Shown here piece by piece: positions 36,669 to 45,806 of a DNA stretch of 64,000 nucleotides (within the stretch, counting starts at the first letter, position 1; each line of letters opens with the position of its first letter). The notes beneath the pieces are model-generated. The model did not search any database. It was not told the origin of the DNA and worked only from the letters and a program-made list of their open reading frames with translations. This DNA comes from G963556115 sp963675945. Its GTDB lineage: Bacteria; Planctomycetota; SZUA-567. Made by a program: the position numbers and the translations under genes. The stretch lies in the NCBI GenBank assembly GCA_963675945.1, contig OY780932.1, positions 496,001-560,000 on the forward strand, read 5' to 3'.

Positions 36669-38102
36669 TTATACCTTTACCGCCCCGCCCAGCTTTACCC
36701 CTCTATACTTCCGTTTAAGCGGGGTTACTACTTTCTTGACAAACTCATCCACCTGTTCGGCAGACCGCCCAACATAAAGCGACGGTTCGAGCATACCAGG
36801 CAGATCCTTGGCAATTGCGGCGAACGCCTCATCTCCCAGCAGCCTCGCAATCAGGTCGTTCTCCTTACCCTTCTGCTTGACCTCTGCTGCCGCAGCCTGT
36901 GAATGCACGCGAATCTTCTCATGCAGTTCCTGTCGATCGCCACCCCGTTTTACAGCTTCCATCAAAATATTCTCAGTCGCCATGAACGGCAGTTCTGCCC
37001 GAATATTCTTAGCGATAACCTTATTATACACTACAAGTCCGTCCGCCACATTTGCACACAACTCCAGTACCGCATCGACAGCCAGGAAGGACTGCGGCAG
37101 AGAGAGGCGCCTATTTGCCGAATCATCAAGGGTTCGCTCCAGCCATTGCGTCGACTGAGTCATATAGGCATTTATCGGCATCGACAGCACAAAGCGCGAC
37201 AAGCTGCAAATACGCTCACTCCGCATCGGATTGCGCTTATAGGCCATCGCCGAAGAACCTATCTGCTGCTTCTCAAACGGCTCCTCAATCTCTTTACGGC
37301 TGGCGAGCAGGCGGATATCGGTGGCAAATTTACATGCACTCTCAGCGACTGTAGCCAGATCCGCCAGTATCTGTGAATCTAGTTTACGCGTATAGGTCTG
37401 GCCGCAGACATCAAGGAGCTGCTTAAAGCCCATCTTCTTAGCAATCGCCGTATTGAGTGCCTCCACCTTGCCATGTTCACCGCTGAATAGTTCGAGATAA
37501 CTCGCCTGCGTACCGGTTGTTCCAACAGCGCCGCGCAGCGGCAGATTCTCAATACGTTGTTCAAGCTCCTTAAGGTCAAGCACAAAATCCTGCGCCCAGA
37601 GGGTTGCCCGTTTACCCACAGTTGTCGGTTGCGCCGGTTGAAAATGGGTAAAACCAAGTGTCGGGAGCTTCTTATACTTTTTCGCAAAATCAGCCAGCCT
37701 GGTAATCACACAAGCAACCTTCCCGGCGATAAGTTTGAGCGCTTCACGAAAGATAATCAAATCTGCATTATCAGTTACATAACAACTGGTGGCTCCGAGG
37801 TGAATGATCGGCGCAGCTTTGGGAGCCGCCAGCCCAAAGCCGTATACATGTGCCATAACATCATGCCGACACTCCTTCTCCCGCTTATTGATCGCCTCCC
37901 AATCTATATTTGAGATCCCCTTCTTCATGGCATTTATCTGGGTCTGAGTAATTTTCAATCCAAGCTCTCTCTCACTCTCGGCCAGAGCCACCCAGAGTCT
38001 TCTCCAGGTCTCAATACGGGTACGTGGTGAGAAGAGCATACTCATCTCGGTACTCGCATAACGGGTAATCAGCGGGTTATTATATACGTCGTTTACATCC
38101 AT
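36669..38102 (-). CDS. purB: Adenylosuccinate lyase
   Basis: 477 residues. The ATG at 38102 is preferred because AGGAG is six bases upstream; an in-frame ATG at 38108 is too close to it. The enzyme acts twice in purine synthesis (SAICAR to AICAR, and adenylosuccinate to AMP). Fumarase/aspartase-superfamily blocks HDVMAHVYGF, HLGATSCYVTDNADL, THFQPAQPTTVGKRA and the signature GSSAMAYKRNPMRSE are present. The sequence looks like the longer purB type found in eukaryotes and some bacteria. It is monocistronic with a strong terminator and is divergent from the fusion gene. Confidence 0.95.
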   Translation of the reverse strand: MDVNDVYNNPLITRYASTEMSMLFSPRTRIETWRRLWVALAESERELGLKITQTQINAMKKGISNIDWEAINKREKECRHDVMAHVYGFGLAAPKAAPIIHLGATSCYVTDNADLIIFREALKLIAGKVACVITRLADFAKKYKKLPTLGFTHFQPAQPTTVGKRATLWAQDFVLDLKELEQRIENLPLRGAVGTTGTQASYLELFSGEHGKVEALNTAIAKKMGFKQLLDVCGQTYTRKLDSQILADLATVAESACKFATDIRLLASRKEIEEPFEKQQIGSSAMAYKRNPMRSERICSLSRFVLSMPINAYMTQSTQWLERTLDDSANRRLSLPQSFLAVDAVLELCANVADGLVVYNKVIAKNIRAELPFMATENILMEAVKRGGDRQELHEKIRVHSQAAAAEVKQKGKENDLIARLLGDEAFAAIAKDLPGMLEPSLYVGRSAEQVDEFVKKVVTPLKRKYRGVKLGGAVKV

Positions 38103-38147
38103 CGTCATCTCCTGTCTCCCAGATTATTGTAATTTAGCCGTAGAGCC

Positions 38148-38176
38148 ATTATATAAGAAAAGAAAATAAATAGAAA
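38148..38176 (-). promoter_or_regulatory. Possible promoter of purB
   Basis: Minus-strand TATAAT (38153-38148) is preceded by a 17-bp spacer and a poor -35, TTTCTA (38176-38171). Confidence 0.4.
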
Positions 38177-38258
38177 TAGCTGAACCTATTTCTTCTGGAA
38201 TTTTCATACTCCAGGCATACCACCGTTATGTCTTCAAGCGAGAATAAGAGATTAATTG

Positions 38259-38287
38259 TTGTCAATTTATTCCAGATCAAATATAAT
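38259..38287 (+). promoter_or_regulatory. Near-consensus sigma-70 promoter of the hydrolase-reductase fusion gene
   Basis: TTGTCA (38259-38264), 17-bp spacer, TATAAT (38282-38287). The ATG lies 35 bp downstream. Confidence 0.78.
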
Positions 38288-38321
38288 AGAATTATAAGAC
38301 CACAATTTTCCGGAGCAAGTG

Positions 38322-40160
38322 ATGAATATAGCAAAGACCAGAATACTCGGTGACACCCTGCTTCTGCGCGAGTGGAAGCCCTCTGCTTCAGACCAAAATT
38401 CAGAAGCGGTTATCCTGCTCCACGGTATTGAGAGCCATAGTGAATGGTTCAGCGAACTGGCAGAAAATCTTACTCAACACGGTTACTCCGTACTAGCCTA
38501 TGATCGCGCCGGCTGGGGTATGAGTAAAGGTATACACGGACACATCCCCAGCTACAATCATATCCTCAAACAGCTTACCACTATCGCCACCTCTCTCCGG
38601 GGTTCGCACACCCGGGTTCATCTGGTAGGCCTATCCTGGGGCGGAATGTTTGCGCTCTATGCAGCGTTGCGTCGGCGCATCTTCTTCGATTCGCTGAGTA
38701 TGATTGCTCCCGGGATCTACCCCAATAACACCCTCCCCGCTACCACCTTACTGAGCATCACCACAGCGATTATAGGAAATCAACTGCTCAAGAGCTTTAC
38801 CCTTCCTCTGAATCTCAACGATTTTACCCGTGATCCAGAAAAGTATGAATATATCACCGGCGATCCCTTGCGCAACCGGAGTGTTACCGCTGGCACCGCC
38901 TTTGAAACCATGAAGATGCAGGAATTCTGCAAAGCCACAACCAGACGCCGTCAGCTCCTCCCGACTACCCTGCTTCTAGGCAGTGAGGATAAAATTATCA
39001 AAAATTCTCTTACCCGCGAGCTCTTCTCCTCCCAGAATATAACCATCAAAGAATACTCTGGCAAACTCCATTCACTCATCTTCGAAGCCCCGGAACAGAC
39101 CACACAAGATTTGATCAGCAATTTCGAAAATTCCACAGAAAAACCGGCTGGCAGACAACGCATTCTAATCATGGGCGCCGGCGCAGTCGGCAGTATTGTC
39201 GGCGGTTATCTCAGCCTCGGGGGCAACGAAGTTACCCTGGTCGGCAGAAAGAAGCATGTAGACACAATCAACAGCGCAGGACTGACCATCAAACTCGGAG
39301 GCGTTGAACGCCGAAATATCCGTAAACACCTGAGCGCGGTAGAGGATATCCGAGAGCTTGAGGGGAGCTTCGATCTAATCATTATCTCGGTCAAGAGCTT
39401 CGACACTCCAGCCGCCCTCCAAGAACTCAGCAGCATCATTACTCCCGCCACAACCCTGCTGAGCTTGCAGAACGGTATCGGCAATGAACCGCTTATTCAT
39501 CAGACCTATCCGGAGAATACTCTGCTCGCCGGCATCATCTGCATGAACCTTAATTTCTCCTCCCCAGGCCATATTGAGTGCAGCGATGACAAAGGTGGGA
39601 TTGCTATCGGCCTCTATCACGGCAGTTCAGAGGCGACACAGAATGCCATAACCGCACTCCGCGCCAGCGGCCTGCAGGTCGATTACTCCGAGCCGGATTC
39701 CACCCGAATTAAGTGGTCGAAGATGCTGCTCAATATCTCCTCAAATGTCCTCAATGCCATCACGGGCAAATCCTACAAGGAAATTTTGGCCGACAAATTC
39801 TATGGTAACCTCGCAATCGACGCGCTCAAAGAGACCTTTGCCATCATGAAGCATGAGGGGATTGCCCCCATCAAGCTTCCGGGTTACAATGTCGAGGCTC
39901 TAGCCAAACTCTGCAAGGCGCCCAATTTTGTTGCGCGTCAGGTTCTCCGGCGCGTCGCCGATGACAGTGAGAATACCGTAACCTCAATGCAACAGGATTT
40001 GAACAAACTGAAGGATGCACTACGTAATACCGGCAAAAGCAAGAATACCGAGATTCAAGAGCTCAACGGCAAGATTGTCGAACTCGGCAAGAAGTACGGC
40101 ATCGCAACCCCGGTCAATGAAAAACTCTGTCAGATGCTCAAGGCTCACAGCGAGTTATAA
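38322..40160 (+). CDS. Fusion protein: alpha/beta hydrolase + 2-dehydropantoate 2-reductase-like
   Basis: 612 residues from the ATG at 38322 (GGAG six bases upstream). Residues 1 to about 265 are an alpha/beta hydrolase of the monoacylglycerol-lipase type: VILLHGIESHSEW, nucleophile elbow GLSWGG near residue 107, an Asp in GSEDKI and the catalytic His in KLHSLIFE. After a short linker, residues 285-605 match ketopantoate reductase (PanE/ApbA family): ILIMGAGAVGSIVGGYL (NADP-binding), ISVKSF, LQNGIGNE, and KWSKMLLNISSNVLNAI. PanE makes D-pantoate for coenzyme A. The fusion is in frame with no sign of a sequencing error. The joint role is unknown, and the PanE-like half may use another 2-keto substrate. 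A likely hairpin terminator lies about 150 bp downstream. Confidence 0.9.
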   Translation: MNIAKTRILGDTLLLREWKPSASDQNSEAVILLHGIESHSEWFSELAENLTQHGYSVLAYDRAGWGMSKGIHGHIPSYNHILKQLTTIATSLRGSHTRVHLVGLSWGGMFALYAALRRRIFFDSLSMIAPGIYPNNTLPATTLLSITTAIIGNQLLKSFTLPLNLNDFTRDPEKYEYITGDPLRNRSVTAGTAFETMKMQEFCKATTRRRQLLPTTLLLGSEDKIIKNSLTRELFSSQNITIKEYSGKLHSLIFEAPEQTTQDLISNFENSTEKPAGRQRILIMGAGAVGSIVGGYLSLGGNEVTLVGRKKHVDTINSAGLTIKLGGVERRNIRKHLSAVEDIRELEGSFDLIIISVKSFDTPAALQELSSIITPATTLLSLQNGIGNEPLIHQTYPENTLLAGIICMNLNFSSPGHIECSDDKGGIAIGLYHGSSEATQNAITALRASGLQVDYSEPDSTRIKWSKMLLNISSNVLNAITGKSYKEILADKFYGNLAIDALKETFAIMKHEGIAPIKLPGYNVEALAKLCKAPNFVARQVLRRVADDSENTVTSMQQDLNKLKDALRNTGKSKNTEIQELNGKIVELGKKYGIATPVNEKLCQMLKAHSEL

Positions 40161-40190
40161 CCTAGATTATTTACGTCCAGGTCAAAGTAA

Positions 40191-40524
40191 AATGTGGATA
40201 TTCTTACATTCTCCACATTCATACTTAATAATCACTGGCTATAATTACGGTATACGTGGTATAACAAGTAGCAGTACAACTGCTACTTGAGTCTGCTTCT
40301 GCAGCCCGCTCATTTGCATGAGCGTTTTGTTTACTTTTCCCAAAAGTAAATCTCAGTATTTGTACTTTAATATACAAATACTGAGAGTATAACCATAAAA
40401 TGCCGAGAAATAATCCGCCGAAACACGCCCCGCGCACAAAGTCCAGACTCCAGCCAGCCAAAAAATTCACCCCCGAAAGCCTAAACACTTTCGGTAAACT
40501 TAGAAAATCACATAAGTGATTTTC
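40191..40524. repeat. Cluster of seven perfect inverted repeats (copy B of the dispersed repeat at one end)
   Basis: Perfect stems are: 40191-40219 (8 bp), 40265-40289 (10 bp), 40307-40324 (7 bp, followed by TTTTGTTT, a possible terminator for the fusion gene), 40330-40350 (9 bp), 40352-40385 (13 bp), 40473-40494 (7 bp) and 40503-40524 (9 bp, loop ATAA). The last two fall in the segment shared in reverse orientation with 36404-36442. A 106-codon minus-strand frame covers the cluster (40225-40545). It has no convincing start site and I do not call it a gene. Confidence 0.75.
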
Positions 40525-40663
40525 ATACCCTACCCATCTTGCCATAATATCCAGCAGAATCAGCCGGAAGAATCAACCACAACAGGAAATTTCAACCTCA
40601 TAATACTCCTTAGAATGTCAGCAATAACACCCCAGAAATACACAAGTCGTTACCCGGTAAAAT

Positions 40664-40693
40664 TTTACACAAATAAAGCATAAACCCTATAAT
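40664..40693 (+). promoter_or_regulatory. Sigma-70-type promoter of the small gene at 40803
   Basis: TTTACA (40664-40669), 18-bp spacer, TATAAT (40688-40693). The predicted leader of about 100 nt contains TGTCGT/ACGACA inverted arms (near 40745 and 40771). Confidence 0.68.
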
Positions 40694-40802
40694 CTGGAAC
40701 ACATATTGTAAACTTACAGTCAGAGTAAAATGGATTGTTTGACCTGTCGTCGAGTTCCCTCCACGTTCTTCACGACACTATAGTAAAAGGAGTTACAGAT
40801 AG

Positions 40803-41147
40803 ATGAATCAACACACAACCGACTCAGAGCGTAATGAGAATCAGAATACCGCCAGAATCAGTTTTCTAAAAGATGCACTCTACACCCATGCCCGACAGGT
40901 AAATGACTTCTGCCAGAGCGGATTCAGACGGATAGAGAGCTACGATCCCGCTCAACGTTCTGTACACTACTCCGAATTTGCCGAGAGAGCAACCCGGCTC
41001 TTGGATCAGCTCTCACACCTGCTGCGTTCGGCCAGAAACGCCAAATCACTCTCCACTACTATCAACCTCGAACAGCTTGAGGCCAAGGTAATCCAACTTT
41101 ACGCTCAATTCGATTCTTATGAGAATCAGATACAACGAATCGCTTAG
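40803..41147 (+). CDS. Small hypothetical protein
   Basis: 114 residues, not recognised, preceded by an AAGGAG ribosome site. It is predicted mostly helical, Gln-, Arg- and Ser-rich, with no membrane segment. Leucine and isoleucine spacing near residues 55-110 (FAERATRLLDQLSHLLRSA, then LEQLEAKVIQLYAQFDSYE) suggests an amphipathic or coiled-coil pair. It has its own promoter and terminator, so it is a real transcription unit. A flagellar chaperone-like role could be imagined from the size and helices, but nothing in the context supports it. Confidence 0.72.
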   Translation: MNQHTTDSERNENQNTARISFLKDALYTHARQVNDFCQSGFRRIESYDPAQRSVHYSEFAERATRLLDQLSHLLRSARNAKSLSTTINLEQLEAKVIQLYAQFDSYENQIQRIA

Positions 41148-41182
41148 TCGCGTTAGCAGCTCCCGGATTAAAACCTAATTTT

Positions 41183-41213
41183 AAAGCGCCACAGCCTCAG
41201 GCTCTGGCGCTTT
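41183..41213. terminator. Bidirectional terminator between the small gene and the DUF2062 gene
   Basis: Perfect outer stem AAAGCGCCA/TGGCGCTTT with an inner AGCC/GGCT pair. It lies between convergent genes, so it probably serves both. Confidence 0.75.
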
Positions 41214-41243
41214 GATACTGTTTATATCTCTCACTAAGTATTA

Positions 41244-41843
41244 TTATTCCTCAGATTCATCGATGATTTCAGAGTTATCCTTAGTAATCAACTGCGTCAC
41301 CCGACTATGACGCTGCGAACGCCTGATATGGCGCTGATGTCGGAGCAATTCAATTAATTTGACACAGAGCGGATAACTGACAAATGCCGAGACCAGTCCT
41401 ACTATCACCGAGCCAATGCATAGACTGTAGACCGCCTCTTTACCCATACTGCCAAATAGCTTTGTGCTCTCGATTATTCCCTCAAAAAAACTGGAGTTCT
41501 CTGAGAGAGCATGTACCTGGGCTATCACCTTGTTATACTCATCATGATTAGGGCCTAGTCCGGTCAACACATGCCCCAACCAGTAATTAAAGCCATACAA
41601 CGGAATAAAGGTCAACGGATTGGATATCCATACCGGAAGGATTGCCGCCAGCTTACTGACCCTGAAAATTGCTGCGATGGCCGCCGCCACAATCATTTGA
41701 ATTCCCATAATCGGCAGCATACCGACAAAGAACCCTATCGCCGCACCCATTGCCAGATCGTGTGTCGAAATATGTGAACGTGCTAGCTTTTTTATTACAC
41801 GTTTGAGATTGATCCATTGCAGTACAACATATCTATGTGGCAT
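41244..41843 (-). CDS. DUF2062 membrane protein
   Basis: 199 residues. DUF2062 features: the N-terminal LARSHISTHDLAMGAAIGFFVGMLPIMGIQ block, then AIFRVSKLAAILPVWISNPLTFIPLYGFNYWLG, and a third hydrophobic segment near 140-165 with a basic tail. An inner-membrane protein of unknown function; relatives are often found with glycosyltransferases. AAGGAAG precedes the ATG. It is the last gene of the cinA-gatCA series, 30 bp after gatA. Confidence 0.88.
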   Translation of the reverse strand: MPHRYVVLQWINLKRVIKKLARSHISTHDLAMGAAIGFFVGMLPIMGIQMIVAAAIAAIFRVSKLAAILPVWISNPLTFIPLYGFNYWLGHVLTGLGPNHDEYNKVIAQVHALSENSSFFEGIIESTKLFGSMGKEAVYSLCIGSVIVGLVSAFVSYPLCVKLIELLRHQRHIRRSQRHSRVTQLITKDNSEIIDESEE

Positions 41844-41873
41844 CGTTTCAACTTCCTTACTACGTCAGACTCA

Positions 41874-43322
41874 CTAAAAAGCTACACCAATTCCGACGTT
41901 GGCAAGTACTGCCGAAGCCTTGAACAAGAGATCATCCTTGAAATTATCAGTAAGTAGCTGCAGACCTACCGGCAGCCCCTCAGCATCAACACCGCACGGT
42001 ACAGAGATACCCGGTATCCCTGCCAGATTGGCACTTATCGTATAAATATCCGAGAGATACATCGCCAGCGGATCAGCTGTCTTCTCACCGAATTTAAACG
42101 CAGTAGTCGGAGCCACGGGTGAAGCGATAAGATCCACTTCCGCAAAGGCTCTGCTGAAATCATCTGCAATCTTCCGGCGTACCTTGAGCGCTCTAAGGTA
42201 ATACGCATCATAATACCCGGCAGACAGCACATAATTTCCCAGCATTATTCGCCTTTTTACCTCGGCGCCGAAGCCTTCTTCACGACTGCGCGAATACATA
42301 TCGATGATATCAGTAGGCTGCTCACAGCGATGTCCATAATGTACTCCGTCAAAACGGGACAGATTCGAACTCGCCTCAGCTGTCGCAATTATATAATACG
42401 TACCCACCGCATACTTAATAAGCGGCAAGTGAATTTCAACCAGTTCCGCCCCCGCCTTGCGGAGCCGCTCGGTTCCAGCCAGCACCGCCTCCTTTACCTG
42501 AGACGACAGACCCTCGGTATCGAAGTACTCGGTAGGCAGACCGATCTTCATACCCTGAAGATCTCCGGGATAATTCCCGCTCAACTTCAGCTTCTCGGTT
42601 GCTGCGGTAGAATCCTGCGCATCCGGCCCACTAATAACCTCCAAAACCAGCGCAGCGTCCTCCACATTCCTGGCAAACGGACCTATCTGGTCAAGACTTG
42701 AACCAAAGGCAACCAGACCATACCGACTTACCGCCCCGTATGTCGGCTTCATACCCACTACTCCACAGTATGAAGCAGGTTGGCGGATTGAGCCGCCGGT
42801 ATCACTCCCCAGCGCCACAGGCACAAATCCGGCCGCTACGGCCGCTGCCGAGCCGCCCGATGAACCGCCCGGCACACACCCGGTATTCCGGGGATTTCTG
42901 GTCTGCTGGAGTGCTGAATTCTCGGTAGAACTACCCATGGCAAATTCATCAAGGTTGGTCTTACCGATTATCACCGCACCTTCAGCGAGGAGTCTCTGCA
43001 CCACCCGCGCCGAATATGGTGGTTTAAAATTACCGAGCATCTTACTACCGCAGGTGGTAAGCCCGTCCTGAACGCAGATATTATCCTTTATCGCCACCGG
43101 CACACCCAAGAGTTTACCCGTAGTCTCGCCCATGGCCACCAAGGCATCCAGCTCATCCGCCCGCAGACGCGCAGCTTCGGTATCAACCGTGACAAAAGCT
43201 CCGACCTCGGTATCATATTCGGCAATACGTTCGAGTAACTGGTCGACAATCTCCCTTACCTTGAGCTCTCCCGCCACGACCTTCTCTCGTATCTCAACCG
43301 CTCCCAACTCATAGACTTTCAA
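41874..43322 (-). CDS. gatA: Aspartyl/glutamyl-tRNA amidotransferase subunit A
   Basis: Amidase-signature subunit of the GatCAB complex, which converts Glu-tRNA(Gln) (or Asp-tRNA(Asn)) to the amidated form; subunit A frees ammonia from glutamine. About 482 residues from the TTG at 43322, where the sequence starts to align with GatA (LKVYELGAVEIREKVVAG). GTG at 43337 and TTG at 43364 are other in-frame starts; the last overlaps the gatC stop. The Ser-cisSer-Lys triad blocks VAIKDNI, GGSSGGSAAAVAAG and GSDTGGSIRQPASYCG are intact. gatB is not in the window. Confidence 0.95.
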   Translation of the reverse strand: MKVYELGAVEIREKVVAGELKVREIVDQLLERIAEYDTEVGAFVTVDTEAARLRADELDALVAMGETTGKLLGVPVAIKDNICVQDGLTTCGSKMLGNFKPPYSARVVQRLLAEGAVIIGKTNLDEFAMGSSTENSALQQTRNPRNTGCVPGGSSGGSAAAVAAGFVPVALGSDTGGSIRQPASYCGVVGMKPTYGAVSRYGLVAFGSSLDQIGPFARNVEDAALVLEVISGPDAQDSTAATEKLKLSGNYPGDLQGMKIGLPTEYFDTEGLSSQVKEAVLAGTERLRKAGAELVEIHLPLIKYAVGTYYIIATAEASSNLSRFDGVHYGHRCEQPTDIIDMYSRSREEGFGAEVKRRIMLGNYVLSAGYYDAYYLRALKVRRKIADDFSRAFAEVDLIASPVAPTTAFKFGEKTADPLAMYLSDIYTISANLAGIPGISVPCGVDAEGLPVGLQLLTDNFKDDLLFKASAVLANVGIGVAF

Positions 43323-43360
43323 TTTTATACCCTTCACTCCCTGAAATAAGCGTTTTAACC

Positions 43361-43666
43361 TCAATTTGTCGCGATAGTCGCCGGAACCTTGAAGAAACCG
43401 TCACCCTTCTGCGGTGCATTCTGGGTCGCCTGCTCATTGCTGATATTCCCGGCTTCATCCCGCAACACATCATTTCTAAAGACATTTCCCTCGCTCGCGG
43501 CATTGATAAATGGCTCCACTCCGGTGATATCAACCTCACTGAGCTTCTCAATATAGTCGATAATATCTCCGAGCTGTCCTCTAAACATCTCCACCTCAGC
43601 CTCAGTCAGCTTGAGCCGTGACAAGAGGGCTATCTTCTGTACATCTTCAACCGTTATATTACTCAT
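43361..43666 (-). CDS. gatC: Aspartyl/glutamyl-tRNA amidotransferase subunit C
   Basis: 101 residues, the small GatC subunit that belts GatA and GatB together. N-terminal block VEDVQKIALLSRLKLTEAEVE is typical, and the C-terminal DVTGVEP-like ITGVEPFINA and FRNDV segments fit. AAGGAAG ribosome site. It is directly upstream of gatA, end to end or slightly overlapping depending on the gatA start. Confidence 0.93.
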   Translation of the reverse strand: MSNITVEDVQKIALLSRLKLTEAEVEMFRGQLGDIIDYIEKLSEVDITGVEPFINAASEGNVFRNDVLRDEAGNISNEQATQNAPQKGDGFFKVPATIATN

Positions 43667-43801
43667 TACACTTCCTTATAGCTATTATATGCCAACACTA
43701 ACAAATTCTTTCCGGCATGTCCGCTGCCATCTTCTCCGAAAAACACCCGGCCGCATGTGCCAAAATCCAGACGCCTGCCTTCTCCTCCAAAACACTCAGC
43801 C

Positions 43802-44551
43802 TCATGCGCCAAACCCCAGACGCACGGCATTCCTCTCCGGCAGTCCTGCCGCAATTATCTTGCGCTGCTCCTTTTCAACATCATACTCCACCCGGTAAAT
43901 ATTGAGTACACTCTCAGCCGGATAATAGATGGCAAAGCTAGCCTTGGCTACCCTATCCCTGGGCTGCCCGACACTCCCCGGATTGATCAGATAATACATA
44001 TCCTTGCCCAGCGTAAAACTGGTATCTTCCTTTACCGAGGTCACCGCCTTGTTCTCACCCAGCACCATCGGCAAATGCGAGTGTCCAAAGAACATTATAT
44101 TATCCTGAGGAAATAGTTCCTTGAGCAGATTGAAATTCATAATTACATCCTTATGCGTAAAGATATAACTATCTCTGTGCTCGAGTGAACCATGTACCGC
44201 CACAAATTTACCTTCCGGCACCTCCACCGGATGTTTGAGATTCATCAACCACTCGGCATTATCCAGGGTCAGAACTTTTTTGGCATAATCAAGCGCTATC
44301 ACCGCCTCACCCACCATATTTGAATTCCGCGGCGGGATCAGATCGGCATCATGATTCCCCTGCACTACAACACTACAGTATTCCCGAATCAATTCCACAC
44401 ACTCGTTCACCGCCACCCCATACCCGATCACATCCCCCAGACAAATAAACTCCTGTACGCCCTTATCTCGCCCAAAGGCTAAAACAGCCTTCAATGCCTC
44501 TTCATTTGCATGAATATCCGAGATAATACCATATACAGGATTATTGCTCAA
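43802..44551 (-). CDS. Metallophosphoesterase (YfcE/serine-threonine phosphatase-like)
   Basis: 249 residues from the TTG at 44551, which has AAGGAG seven bases upstream and overlaps the cinA 3' end by 11 bases; an ATG at 44581 would lie deeper in cinA. All calcineurin-fold metal motifs are present: ISDIHAN, LGDVIGYG, VQGNHDAD, VAVHGS and FFGHSHLP. A dinuclear metal site should hydrolyse phosphate mono- or diesters; the substrate is unknown. It lies between cinA and gatC in one minus operon. Confidence 0.9.
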   Translation of the reverse strand: MSNNPVYGIISDIHANEEALKAVLAFGRDKGVQEFICLGDVIGYGVAVNECVELIREYCSVVVQGNHDADLIPPRNSNMVGEAVIALDYAKKVLTLDNAEWLMNLKHPVEVPEGKFVAVHGSLEHRDSYIFTHKDVIMNFNLLKELFPQDNIMFFGHSHLPMVLGENKAVTSVKEDTSFTLGKDMYYLINPGSVGQPRDRVAKASFAIYYPAESVLNIYRVEYDVEKEQRKIIAAGLPERNAVRLGFGA

Positions 44552-45797
44552 GGGCTGTCTCCTTATGGTACTCCAAGCCATTGATTATGCGCCGAAGCGT
44601 ATCCATGGTATAATGACTGGTAAAGAGCCTGATTACATTCCGCTGACTCTGCGGGAACATCCGGTTAAATACCAAGGTCTGCTGCGCGGTCGCAACCGCA
44701 AAGAAGACCGTACCGACCGGCTTGTCTGGAGTACCACCTTCGGGTCCGGCGATCCCGGTTACCGAGAGCGCATAGTCCGCCCCGGAGCGCCGGCGCACAC
44801 CTTCAGCCATAGCCTTGGCGCACCTGGCGCTTACGGCGCCATATTTTTCAATAATACTCTGATCGACCCCGAGGGTATTGATCTTGGACTCATTACTATA
44901 GGATACCACCCCTTCCCGCAAGACCTTGGACGCTCCGCTGACGCCAACCAACTCGGCAGCAATGATACCGCCGGTGCAGCTTTCCGCCAATGCCAGAGTC
45001 TTACCCGTAGCAATCAGCCCTCCGACCAAAGCCTCCGCCAGAGTATAGCCGTCCTCGCCGAAGATATGCCCAGCAAATGCCTCTTTTACCAGCTCCACCG
45101 CCGCCGCCGCCAAATCCGCATCCATCCCGCTCACGCGCACCGTTACGATATAATGATCTACAGTAGTACCTATCTCCAGCGTTGGGTACTTCCCGCGCAA
45201 CTCCCGGAGAAAATCACCAACATAGGACTCGCCCATACCGCACATATGCAGCCGTTTCAGATAATAATCCGTAACCCCAGAGCCGTCCTGCAGCTCAGGC
45301 TTGACCGACTCGCTAAACATAGCCTTCATCTCACTCGGCACCCCCGGCATCGCAAATACCACCGCTCCACCTACCGCACAGCGCACCCCAGGGGCAGTAC
45401 CACAGCGATTGCGTAACGGACTACCTGAAGCCGGCAGCATCGCCTGTACCTTGTTACTCTCTCCCATAACTATACCCAGAGTATTGAAATACGCCCTAAT
45501 CTCCTCCAAAAGTTCGGTATTGAGCTCAAGTTCCACCCCGGCAGCCCGGGCAATCGCTTCCCGAGTCAGATCGTCTGGAGTCGGACCAAGTCCACCGCTG
45601 ATCAGGATATAATCCACCGCTTCTGCCAAAACGGTAATAGCCTCGACAATATCCTCCAGGCTGTCATTTACCGTACGCATCTGGGCTACCTCTATCCCAA
45701 GCATTCGCAACTCATTACAGAAAAATGCGGCATTTGTATCCAGAGTATAACCGAATAATATCTCTTGTCCCACAGAAAGGACTGCACATCTCTTCAT
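44541..45797 (-). CDS. cinA: CinA-family protein (nicotinamide-nucleotide amidohydrolase / ADP-ribose pyrophosphatase)
   Basis: 418 residues. The N-terminal COG1058/MoCF-like domain (SVGQEILFGYTLDTNAAF, ISGGLGPTPDDLTREAIA, MPGVPSEMKAMF) is joined to the C-terminal PncC amidase domain (LALAESCTGGIIAAELVGVSGASKV, SVTGIAGPEGGTPDKPVG). The family recycles pyridine nucleotides and in naturally competent bacteria is induced with recA. Good GGGAG ribosome site. It follows a membrane-protein gene by 9 bp and overlaps the phosphoesterase gene. Confidence 0.95.
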   Translation of the reverse strand: MKRCAVLSVGQEILFGYTLDTNAAFFCNELRMLGIEVAQMRTVNDSLEDIVEAITVLAEAVDYILISGGLGPTPDDLTREAIARAAGVELELNTELLEEIRAYFNTLGIVMGESNKVQAMLPASGSPLRNRCGTAPGVRCAVGGAVVFAMPGVPSEMKAMFSESVKPELQDGSGVTDYYLKRLHMCGMGESYVGDFLRELRGKYPTLEIGTTVDHYIVTVRVSGMDADLAAAAVELVKEAFAGHIFGEDGYTLAEALVGGLIATGKTLALAESCTGGIIAAELVGVSGASKVLREGVVSYSNESKINTLGVDQSIIEKYGAVSARCAKAMAEGVRRRSGADYALSVTGIAGPEGGTPDKPVGTVFFAVATAQQTLVFNRMFPQSQRNVIRLFTSHYTMDTLRRIINGLEYHKETALEQ

Positions 45798-45806
45798 TTT
45801 ATCTCC

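Noticed and set aside
40225..40545. 106-codon minus-strand frame across the inverted-repeat cluster
   Set aside because: Composition follows the palindromes, and no good start or ribosome site is present; kept only as a note on the repeat.
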